The notes beneath the pieces are model-generated. The model was not told the DNA's origin and did not search any database. It saw only the letters and a list, made by a program, of their open reading frames with translations. DNA of 37,101 nucleotides from Bacteroidales bacterium (GTDB lineage: Bacteria; Bacteroidota; Bacteroidia; Bacteroidales; UBA1715): positions 1-37,101 of the forward strand of contig JADKDL010000039.1 in the NCBI GenBank assembly GCA_016714605.1, read 5' to 3'. Positions 25,484 to 34,078 of this stretch are shown one piece after another. Position 1 is the first letter of the stretch; every line of letters begins with the position of its first letter. Both the position numbers and the translations under genes were made by a program.

Positions 25484-26358
25484 AACCTGTCTTTTCTTAG
25501 GTTGTAACTAATTATACCTTCCGTTCTAAATAAAATCACCAATAACAAAATCAAGAATGTAATTCCTTCTTTCCATTGAGGATTTAAATACAATTCAATA
25601 GTACTTTGAAGGATTGTTAATAAAATGGAAAATAAAACACAAAGCCCTATATCTAATCTTGAAACCAAAACAATTACAACAGAAGCAGTTAAAGTAATGC
25701 TCATTCCATGTTGTAAGTCCATTCCAAATTCTAACATTTTAAGAATGGCTGATATGGAAGCCAAAATACTTCCGACAATGAAAACATTTACCCTTGCTTT
25801 TTCTGTATTGATGCCAAATACTTTGCTCATGGTTTCATTATCTGAAACAGCTTGCAAAGTCAAATTGGACTTGGTGATTTTAAGATAAATAGAAAAGCTT
25901 GCAATGGACAACATTGCAATCATGCTCTGAAACAATTGTACTTTAGTAAAAATGATACTGCCATAATCATAGCTACCCGATATTGAACTATTAAATACTT
26001 TTTTATCATTTCCAAGAAACAAAGCCAAAACGTTTATCGTTATCACATATAAGCCTGTTGAAGCAATAAATGAAATACTCTGATTTGATTGTTTTTTATT
26101 AAGAGGTAAATAAATAGTCTTTTCAATCAAGTAAATTAGGATTGACACTACAGCAATTGCGAAAGCAATTGAAGCAAACCAGTTATTTGTTTTTGCTAAC
26201 ATCCACCAACAAGAAAATGCACCTGCAATATAAATGCCCCCATGTGCAAGATGAAACACCTTGGTTACCCGAAAAATATAAGTAAAGCCAATAGCTACAA
26301 GACTAAGGAGCAGTCCAGAAACGAAGCTATTAAAAAGTATTTGTATTGCTGTTTCCAA
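25480..26358 (-). CDS. Liv-type ABC transporter permease (LivH-like)
   Basis: A 292-residue integral membrane protein with the LivH pattern: 'ILFNSFVSGLLLSLVAIGFT', 'FHLAHGGIYIAGAFS', 'VFGINTEKARVNVFIVGSIL'. It is the first gene of the operon. The only start in frame is TTG 26358, and a stop lies eight codons upstream. A candidate promoter with paired GGATAATC motifs lies at 26375-26407, inside the end of the PIWI scrap. Confidence 0.85.
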   Translation of the reverse strand: METAIQILFNSFVSGLLLSLVAIGFTYIFRVTKVFHLAHGGIYIAGAFSCWWMLAKTNNWFASIAFAIAVVSILIYLIEKTIYLPLNKKQSNQSISFIASTGLYVITINVLALFLGNDKKVFNSSISGSYDYGSIIFTKVQLFQSMIAMLSIASFSIYLKITKSNLTLQAVSDNETMSKVFGINTEKARVNVFIVGSILASISAILKMLEFGMDLQHGMSITLTASVVIVLVSRLDIGLCVLFSILLTILQSTIELYLNPQWKEGITFLILLLVILFRTEGIISYNLRKDRL

Positions 26359-26374
26359 ATTAGGATTAAAAGTA

Positions 26375-26407
26375 GTTGTTTATGGATTATCCGTGATTAT
26401 CCTCAAA
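26375..26407 (-). promoter_or_regulatory. Candidate promoter with GGATAATC repeats before the Liv operon
   Basis: On the minus strand TTTG (26407-26404) is followed after 21 bases by TAAACAAC (26382-26375), a partial match to the -7 box. Within the spacer GGATAATC occurs twice, exactly 10 bp apart (26395-26402 and 26385-26392). The pair closely resembles the GGATAATT pair before the SEDS cluster. Short distance to TTG 26358 would give an almost leaderless mRNA. Confidence 0.35.
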
Positions 26408-26650
26408 GTGAGGGATGATTTCAGCTACCATTTCGGGGTAGATGGTTGTTTCGGGCAGATTTTGTTGACTGATGCTTTTCCAATACATTCTACTGAACTG
26501 GTACACCTGAGTGATTATTTCTTTTATTACTTTATATGTAAGCTCCGCAGGTTTTGAGGGCTGTATGGAGAGTTTAATTGGAAAATGATAATCTTTGGCC
26601 GATAACTTACCATTCTCAACATACCTTGTATTGTTGAGTAACAGAAACAT
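26387..26650 (-). pseudogene. C-terminal scrap of a probable Argonaute/PIWI protein
   Basis: 87 residues. 'FLLLNNTRYVENG' followed by 'FPIKLSIQPSKPAELTYKVI' and 'QVYQFSRMYWKSIS' then 'NLPETTIYPEMVAEI' fits the end of a PIWI domain, where a strand, a helix, W.S, a basic or polar LP and Y...VA occur in this order. The match is from memory of the family and is not certain. No N-terminal, MID or catalytic PIWI portion is present, and the C-terminus is probably cut too ('HFEDNHG'). It follows the truncated integrase directly, with the frames joined near 26655-26670, so a deletion seems to have fused two broken genes. Confidence 0.45.
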
Positions 26651-26651
26651 T

Positions 26652-27104
26652 TTAAAACCTACGCTTGTACTTGTAAAACGTGGTTTGCTCGATATCCACT
26701 CCCACCCGGTCAGCCAGTTCCTTTTCTTTCAGGGCCATGAATTCCTGGAGCGTTTGTGGAGGCTGTGTTTTGCATTTCATTTCATTGACCAGGTCATCCA
26801 ATGTAAATTCTTCCCCGGAAAATTTGAGCTTCTGAAAGGCGTTATCAGCGGCGGCCAGCACTTTTTGTAATTGTTTATTGATCTCTGCAGAAGCAGGGTG
26901 CTGGTGGCTGACGACACGCTCATTTTTCATCCAGTGCTCAACCGGGCAGCCGATTCCGGTGAACACATCCTTGCGTTGTCCGCGAAAAACAATGCGAAAA
27001 ACAATGCGAAAAACGATCAGGCTGTCTCGGTTGGCATATTTGTGGCTGGCTCGGAGTAGGAAATTGAAATGAATTTCCGTGGAATGGTTAAGACTTCTGT
27101 TCAT
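26652..27104 (-). pseudogene. Truncated tyrosine recombinase (integrase N-terminus)
   Basis: 150 residues. They comprise an arm-binding domain ('GQRKDVFTGIGCPVEHWMKN' and 'INKQLQKVLAAADNAFQKL') and the start of the SAM-like core-binding domain ('FTLDDLVNEMKCK' ... 'LADRVGVDIEQTTFYKYKR'). The protein ends there; the rest of the core and the whole catalytic domain (R...HxxR...Y) are missing, so it cannot recombine DNA. Its position, about 230 bases from the 3' end of tRNA-Phe, is where an integrase that targets this tRNA would lie. A 12-bp in-frame repeat duplicates 'FRIV' inside it. Confidence 0.75.
26982..27014. repeat. 12-bp tandem repeat in the integrase remnant
   Basis: AATGCGAAAAAC is present twice in full (26991-27002, 27003-27014) after a partial copy (26982-26990). 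Being 12 bp long, it keeps the reading frame and adds 'FRIV' units. It probably arose by slippage. Confidence 0.7.
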
Positions 27105-27282
27105 GGTATTGCTGTTTAAAGGTTAAATTTCAACACGTTACAGCAATCTCCGAGGTGCTAAATGAAGTAGAATATTACAATCTGATACCAGGGATTGGGC
27201 CGGTGGGACAGGTAAAAATCCTGTCTCGGTAAGTGCACCAAAACCTTGTATTTATATGCACTTCCCTGCACCTTTTTGCAAT

Positions 27283-27324
27283 GAAAAAAGCCTGATAATC
27301 AATTTCTTAATTGATTATCAGGCT
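27283..27324 (-). terminator. Rho-independent terminator of tRNA-Phe
   Basis: Perfect 16-bp stem: AGCCTGATAATCAATT (27289-27304), loop TCTT, then its complement at 27309-27324. On the minus strand the stem is followed by a run of Ts (27288-27284). It begins nine bases beyond the tRNA-Phe 3' end, as expected for its terminator. It differs from the hairpin in the 62-bp repeats. Confidence 0.8.
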
Positions 27325-27332
27325 CTATCTCG

Positions 27333-27405
27333 TGGTGTGGGGCGGGATCGAACCGCCGACACAAGGATTTTCAGTCCTTTGCTCTACCGACTGAGCTACC
27401 GCACC
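27333..27405 (-). tRNA. tRNA-Phe (GAA)
   Basis: 73 bases on the minus strand form a complete cloverleaf. The acceptor pairs GGTGCGG with CCACACC, with one C-A mismatch. The D arm is GCTC-AGTCGGTA-GAGC. The anticodon stem AAGGA/TCCTT has loop CTGAAAA, giving anticodon GAA. The T arm is GGCGG-TTCGATC-CCGCC, with discriminator A. CCA is not encoded. A promoter-like box and a terminator flank it. It is a likely insertion site: an integrase remnant lies beside its 3' end, and a 13-bp copy of the 3' end is found at 5425-5437. Confidence 0.95.
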
Positions 27406-27467
27406 ATTCCTGAAACACATCGGCTTAGTAAGTGGAAGCCTAGCCTCGCTTTTGTGTTCCGGGGCTG

Positions 27468-27501
27468 CAAATATAGAGGGAATTCACAAGAAATCCACAA
27501 G
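27468..27501 (-). promoter_or_regulatory. Probable promoter of tRNA-Phe
   Basis: On the minus strand TATATTTG (27475-27468) is an exact -7 box of the Bacteroidota type, with a weaker CTTG about 22 bases further upstream. It lies about 60 bases before the tRNA 5' end. No other gene is close enough on that strand to be its target. Confidence 0.5.
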
Positions 27502-27773
27502 AAAGAGGCTAAAAAAACCGCTTTTTTTAACAATCCAGAAACCACAAGGGCCGGATTTCCAGTTGTTCAGGCCTTTTTTCTTTACTGAAAAGCAGGGAAA
27601 GAATCATTAGAATGCAAAAAGATATGAGCCGTCTTAACTTTTAAAAGGGGGAAATTCAAAAGCTACAATACTGAAGAGCTTAAAATCAACTCACTATGTC
27701 CATTAGGGTATATAAAATCATAGACTTATGATGTACTTTAGTAGTCAACCTTATCTGCCAGCACTACTAAACT
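27502..27773. other. Intergenic region between tRNA-Phe and the helicase fusion
   Basis: With the promoter region, 27406-27773 is 368 bases without a supported gene. It should hold the plus-strand promoter of the exonuclease-RecQ-UvrD gene, but only a partial -7-like TACTTTAG near 27731 is seen. No repeat is evident. Confidence 0.35.
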
Positions 27774-30700
27774 ATGAAGCGTATCAGTTTTTTTGATATC
27801 GAACTCAACCCTCAAACTGCAACGATTGAAGATATCGGCTGCATCCGGGACGACGGGGCTGTATTTCACAAAAAGGATATTCCTGGATTCTTTGACTTTA
27901 TAAAAGATGCTGAATTTATCTGTGGACATAATATCCTGGCGCATGACATTACCTGGCTCCAAAAGCATACAGTCGAAAAAGATTGGGGCAGAGACAGGGC
28001 AATTGATACGTTGCTATTTTCTCCATTATTATTTCCAAAGAAACCCTATCACAGCCTCTTAAAAGATGATAAGATTCTATCAGATGAGCGGAATAACCCG
28101 GTCAATGATTCAAAAAAGGCGAAGGAGTTGTTTGATGAAGAAGTAACCGCTTTTAATGCATTACCCGCAGAACTCAAATTGCTCTATTATAACTTGCTGA
28201 AGGGAAGACCTGGGTTTAATTCCTTCTTTGTGTATATCGGTTATAATACAGTGGCAGAAGAAGAAGGAATAACACGAATCATAAAACGCTTTTTTCATAA
28301 TCAGGTTTGTGAATCCGCGGATATTGCACAACTGATACAGGCCTATCCGGTTGAACTGGCCTATGCCCTATCATTAATTCATTGTAACGACCGCTATTCC
28401 ATCACTCCTCCCTGGGTACTGAAGAAATATCCAAAAGTTGAACAGGTATTGTACTTGTTGCGGAGCAATCCCTGTCTTACCGGTTGCACCTATTGTGAAC
28501 AGGCGTTTAATCCCTACCGGGTGCTGAAAAGTTATTTTGGCTACGATGGGTTCCGGAAATACGATGATGAACCATTGCAGGAGAAAGCCGTATTGTCTGC
28601 AGTTAATAATGATTCCTTGCTGGCGGTTTTCCCAACCGGAGGAGGAAAGTCCATCACTTTCCAGGTACCCGCACTAATGGCCGGGGAAAATGCCAAAGCA
28701 TTAACCGTGGTCATTTCACCCTTACAATCACTGATGAAAGACCAGGTGGATAACCTGGAGAAAAAGGGAATCACCGACGCTGTAACTATAAACGGGCTGC
28801 TGGATCCCATTGAACGAAGCAAGGCGGTTGAACGGGTGGAGGATGGCTCGGCGTTTATCTTATACATTTCACCCGAATCCCTGCGCTCTGTTACCATTCA
28901 ACGACTACTGCTAAAAAGAAAAATCGCCCGGTTTGTCATTGATGAAGCGCACTGCTTCTCTTCCTGGGGACAGGACTTCCGGGTGGACTATCTCTATATT
29001 GGTGATTTTATTAAAAACCTGCAGGATATAAAAGCAACAGCCAAACAAAAAGTAATAGAAGATATTAAGCAATACTTTCTGGAAAAACTGGGCTTAAATC
29101 TGACCCTATACAGGGCCACTTCAGGAAGGAAAAACCTGCAGTATGAGGTTTTTAAAAAAGATACAGATGAAGAAAAATATGCTCAGCTCAGGGATCTTAT
29201 TGAAAGCCGGAATTGTCCAACCATAGTATATGTGGCACGTTCGAAGAGTGCTAAATCAATTGCCGAAAGATTGACTAAAGATGGATTGAAGGCGAGCCCC
29301 TTTTTTGGCAAAATGACCAAAGAGGATAAAACGGCTAATCAGAATGCATTTATGGCCGGACATGTAAATATTATGGTAGCTACTTCGGCATTTGGAATGG
29401 GTGTTGATAAGGATAATGTGGGATTGGTTGTTCACTACCATATCTCTGATTCACTGGAAAATTATGTCCAGGAAGCAGGACGAGCCGGTCGGGATGAAAA
29501 TATTAAAGCTGAATGCCAGATCCTTTTTTCAGAAGATGACCTGAACAAACATTTTATCCTGCTCAACCAGACCAAGATCACGGTAAAGGAAATCAACCAG
29601 ATCTGGAAAGCCGTAAAGGATCTAACCAAAGTTAAAGACAGTGTATCCAATTCCGCACTGGAGATTGCCCGCCGGGCAGGTTGGGACGAAAGTGTAACTG
29701 ATGTTGAAACAAGAGTGACTACAGCGATAGCCGCACTGGAAGGGGCAGGATATATAAAACGAGGTCAAAACATGCCCCGTGTTTATGCAAGTAGTATACT
29801 CAGCACCAATGCCCAGGAAGCAATCGATAAAATAAACCAGTCGCAGCAGATTGATGAAAATCTTAAAATGGATGCGATTCGTATTATTAAAAAATTATTC
29901 TCCAGTAAAAGCAAACGGCTTTCCACCGATGAAGCCGCAGAGTCCAGGGTGGATTATATTTCTGACCAGCTGGGTATAGTAAAAGACAAAGTGATCCGGA
30001 TCATCGAACTGCTGCGGCAGGAAGAGATACTGGCACAAACCAAAGATCTAACCGCCTTTATCCGGAAAGGAGAGAATAGCAAACAATCTTTAGGCATTGC
30101 AGATTCCTTCCGGCAGATTGAATTATTCTTATTGGATGTCTGCAGGATAATGAACATATTTATCATTTGAAAGAACTGAATGAAAAAGCCATACTGGCCG
30201 GTGCTTTAGCTTCAACCCCGGCTAAAATTAAAACCATCTTTAATTTCTGGGGAGTTAAAAACTGGATCAAAAAAAACTACCCGGAAGGGATCAAAAAACC
30301 ATGTAGATTACACCCTCTTCTACCTGTTGCCGAAATACAGGCCAAACTGGAAAAGCGACAACAGGTGGCAAATAGGATAGTCGATTATTTATTTCAAAAG
30401 GCATGAGAATAAAGAGAAAAATGATGCAGAGCAGATACTGGTTGAATTTTCAGTGCTTGAGTTAAAAGAAGCACTTTGAAAATAGCCAACGGCTATTCAA
30501 TGAAAAGCCACGTATCGATGAAGTAGAGGATGCGCTTTTCTATTTATCAAGAATTGATTCAATAAAAATCGAAGGTGGTTTTTTGGTCGTGCACAATAAA
30601 CTGACTATTGACCGGCTGGAAAAGAGTAACAGAATTCAATACAAAGAATGCAGACTATCAGAAACTTCTCAGTTTTATCAGCAGAAAGTGCAACAGATCC

Positions 30701-32535
30701 ACATTGTAGGCGAATATGCCCATAAAATGATCAAGAATTACAATGAGGCCCTGCTTTTTGTGGATCATTATTTTACGTTGAACTATGCTTCCTTCCTGAA
30801 TAAATATTTTCCTGGTAGTCGTGAGACGGAAATTAAACGGACACTTACCCCGGAAAAATTCAAAAAGCTGTTTGGCAGTCTCTCGGTAAACCAGCTGGCC
30901 ATTATTAATGACAGGGAACAGCATATTGTGGTCGCCGCAGGTCCGGGAAGCGGAAAAACAAGGGTGCTGGTCCACAAGCTTGCTTCTTTACTATTAGCCG
31001 AAGACGTAAAGCATGAGCAGTTGCTGATGCTCACCTTCTCCAGGGCGGCGGCCACAGAATTTAAGAAGCGATTGATAGAACTGATTGGCAATGCAGCAGC
31101 CTATATAGAAATCAAAACCTTTCACTCTTATTGTTTTGACCTGCTGGGTAAGGTCGGTAGTCTGAGTCTTTCGGAAAATGTGGTAAAAGACACGGTAGCC
31201 ATGATCCGGGCCGAGGAGATTGAAAACAACCGGATCACCAAAACGGTATTGGTGGTGGATGAAGCGCAGGATATGAACGGAGATGAGTATGGCCTGGTAA
31301 AAGCCCTGATGGAGGTCAATGAAGAAATGAAAGTGATCCTGGTAGGCGATGATGACCAGAATATCTATGGTTTCAGGAATGCCGATTCCCGCTATATGCA
31401 ATCGCTGATTGCAGAACACAATGCCATAAAGTATGAATTGACCGAGAATTACCGCAGCAAACCCGAAATCGTACAATTTGCCAACAGCTGGGCGGAGACC
31501 ATCAGCAAACGGATGAAATTGCTACCAGGTTTTGCTGTGCAGCAGACCAACGGGGAAGTAGCGATAACAGAGCATGCAGTGAATAAGCTGGTTGTTCCGG
31601 TGGTGAATGCTATTCTTTCGGCTTCTTTAAAAGGCACCACCGCTGTGCTTACCCGGTCAAATGAGGAGGCCATGTTGGTGAATGGCTTGCTGAATAAGCA
31701 TAAAATACCCGCAAAGCTCATTCAGTCATTGGATGGTTTTCCGCTTAGTGCCTTGTATGAGATCCGGTATTTCTCCGATATGGTATTAGCTGACCCGGAC
31801 AGCCCGATAGTAAGTCCGGAACGCTGGCAGGAGTCGGTACGCAAACTGGAGATCCATGCCCGGGAGAGCCAGTACCTGGACCTGGTGCTTCGGCTGATCA
31901 GGGATTTTGAAGCCGTTAATAACCAGCGTAAGTACAAAAGTGACTGGCAGAGTTATTTACGGGAATCCAGGTTGGAGGATTTTGTAAATGCCGACAGCCA
32001 AACCGTCATCGTCAGCACGGTGCACAAAGCCAAGGGTAAAGAGTTTGATAATGTATTTGTGCTTTTATCTTCATTGGATACCTCAAAGGATGAGGATAAG
32101 CGGGTTTTTTATGTAGCCATCACCCGGGCCAAATCAAATCTGCAGGTACACTATACCGGGGCTTTTTTGAAATCAATTGCAACAGAGCCGGTGATTTACC
32201 AAACAGACAACGAAGTTTATGGTGACCCCAAAGTAATTGCCACCTCACTAACTCACAAAGATGTGTTTCTCGGATTCTTTGCGGGTAAGCAGTACCTGAT
32301 GGAAAATCTGTTTAGTGGCACCTCACTCAACTTCAATGAAGGCGGTCTTTGCAATGTCCGCAAACAGGGGCTAATCAGGTATTCAAATGCCTTTAAACTA
32401 AAACTGGAAGAGTATCAGCAGAAGGGGTATAAACCGGTGTCGGCTAGGGTGGGTTTTGTTGTTTACTGGATGGATAAGGCGGCGGAGAAGGAGGTGAAGT
32501 TGATTTTGCCGGAGATTGAGTTGGAGAAATTATAA
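27774..32535 (+). pseudogene. Exonuclease-RecQ-UvrD helicase fusion, frameshifted
   Basis: One coding unit of about 1,580 codons. Residues 1-100 look like a DEDD exonuclease ('FFDIELNPQ', 'ICGHNILAHDITWL', 'AIDTLLFSPLLF'). A RecQ-type helicase follows with 'FPTGGGKS', 'FVIDEAHCFSSWGQDFR', and 'GMGVDKDNVGLVVHYHISDS' with 'QEAGRAGRD'. The last 650 codons are a UvrD-type helicase with 'AAGPGSGKT', 'VVDEAQDM', 'DDDQNIYGF' and 'VHKAKGKEFDNVF'. The frame changes near 30138, 30402 and 30475, with further small shifts likely near 30650. Between 'FRVDYLY' and 'ATAKQKV' the segment is short and motif III (family LTATA) reads 'DIKATA', so a small deletion is likely. Such fusions probably unwind and trim damaged or foreign DNA. 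If the indels are sequencing errors, the gene could be intact. Confidence 0.75.
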
Positions 32536-32604
32536 AGTTGTCGTTTAAAAAACGCTAACCTCAAGTAGAAGAGGAAGTCGCATAATTTTATTTATTATTA
32601 AAAT

Positions 32605-33404
32605 TCAACTGTGATTCACCACCTTTTTAATAGTCTCCCTATTTTTGAATAAAAAAGCTAACGCCATGGACATGTTTATACCTTTGCAACAGCAATGCTC
32701 ACCACCTTCTGATTTATCTAAATAGGAAGAAGCCCTAAAAGAAAGCCAAGAAGTACGACAGAGGGGTAATTTAAAAAAGGAAAGTGAAATGATTTTAGGT
32801 TCTTCTTGGTAATTAAACCGATCTAAAAAAGCTAAACCATCCACAACAGGCATCTGAATACCAAGGGAAATAATATCTGATGTTGAATGATTTAATAAAT
32901 CAAATAATTCCTGACCATTTTGGGCTTCATTTACAATCTTTACTGAATAGTTGTTTTCAAATAATTTTTTACACCCCATCGGAATAATTTATGATCATCA
33001 ACAATTATTATTGTGGTAACGGGGGGAAAAACATCCTTCTTTAATACTGTACTCAAATTCCTTGTTTCCTTTCCGCCCGGGGCTTTTATATGCTCCTGAA
33101 TAAAATAGAAAAGTTTATATAATTGAGATATTAAACCGATTTTTTCACTTCTGCTCTCGCACTCTTTGAAATTCTTTTTTAAAGCATGAATATAATACGC
33201 GATAGCTTTCACTATGAGCGATTTTTCATAGGGCAAATGATGACTATTTTGAGTTGTTTTAGATTTAAGATGTTTAAAATGAAAAACCGTGTTTGCTATA
33301 ACTATTTCTGCCAGACATAAGCAGCTTTTAGTATTTGATTCCCAGCAATCAGGAAGCTCTTTGCGTTCTTTGTAATGTTCGATTCTGAATATGGATAACT
33401 GCAA
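32605..33404 (-). pseudogene. Degenerate response-regulator receiver gene
   Basis: 'TIIIVDDHKLFRWGVK' (end of the 33404 frame) continues in another frame as 'KLFENNYSVKIVNEAQNGQE' ... 'IQMPVVDGLAFLDRF' from about 32965, so a frameshift splits a NarL/LuxR-type receiver. The phosphoacceptor is changed: 'SDIISLGIQMP' has Gly where family members have Asp. After 'KIISLS' the similarity is poor, 'SSYLDKSEGGEH' resembling the end of a receiver, and no DNA-binding helix-turn-helix follows. The roughly 125 residues before the receiver (from 33404) are not recognised and may belong to another broken gene. This copy cannot signal. Confidence 0.6.
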
Positions 33405-33418
33405 ATTAATTTTTTGGC

Positions 33419-34057
33419 TTAATTGCCAGTTTTGTCATAATCTATAGTGCTATAATATTTTTGTAATGCTATAAAGTCAATTGTAGGAACAGCTTGCCTT
33501 GTCCAATTGTAGTTTATTTCAAAATGCTTTATCAATCCTGAAATAAACCAGAGTTCAGATTTTACTTTTTCAGTTTCATAATCAAATAGTTTATAGTTGA
33601 TAAATACTAAAAGGGCACTAATGCCCCAATATATGTATTCTATAAATGACAATAAACGCGCCCCTTTTGGAGTATCAGGAATAAATACAGACACTTCTTC
33701 CCAAAATTCATTTCCATTCTCTCCTTCACTTAGACGATCGAAGTCTTTTATTCCTCCATCAATAAATAACTCACCAAATTGGTTAATTATCACTTGATTT
33801 TTAATTAATGAAATAAAAAAAAGACCAACGACGATTAAAAAAATGGAATCTATCCACGCTTTTGGATTGTGCCTTTCAGGTAATAAAATTTCTCTTTTGT
33901 AAATAATTATTGATAAGAATGTAATTATGATTGCTGCGGGTATTATAAATAAGGGCTTTAGTAATAGAATATAACCCCCAATAATAATTAACACCAGGTT
34001 TAGTATCGGTAAAAACAGATCTGACTTTAATATTTTATTTATTGCTTTTATAGACAT
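33419..34057 (-). CDS. Four-helix membrane protein of unknown function
   Basis: 212 residues with hydrophobic segments near 15-33, 36-53, 72-88 and 138-157, and a soluble acidic loop between the last two ('GGIKDFDRLSEGENGNEFWE'). The C-terminal 50 residues are soluble. No family is recognised. It lies 14 bases from the dead response-regulator frame and 21 bases after the helicase fusion gene on the same strand, so it may be read through from that gene. No function is assigned. Confidence 0.55.
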   Translation of the reverse strand: MSIKAINKILKSDLFLPILNLVLIIIGGYILLLKPLFIIPAAIIITFLSIIIYKREILLPERHNPKAWIDSIFLIVVGLFFISLIKNQVIINQFGELFIDGGIKDFDRLSEGENGNEFWEEVSVFIPDTPKGARLLSFIEYIYWGISALLVFINYKLFDYETEKVKSELWFISGLIKHFEINYNWTRQAVPTIDFIALQKYYSTIDYDKTGN

Positions 34058-34078
34058 GTTAGGATAAAAATAATACTA

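Noticed and set aside
27256..27588. Open frame of 110 codons on the plus strand across the tRNA-Phe gene
   Set aside because: It runs antisense through a well-formed tRNA, its terminator and its promoter, and its translation has no protein-like pattern.
30994..31476. Long minus-strand open frame opposite the UvrD part
   Set aside because: The plus strand encodes all UvrD motifs here; the antisense frame shows no motif and no start context.
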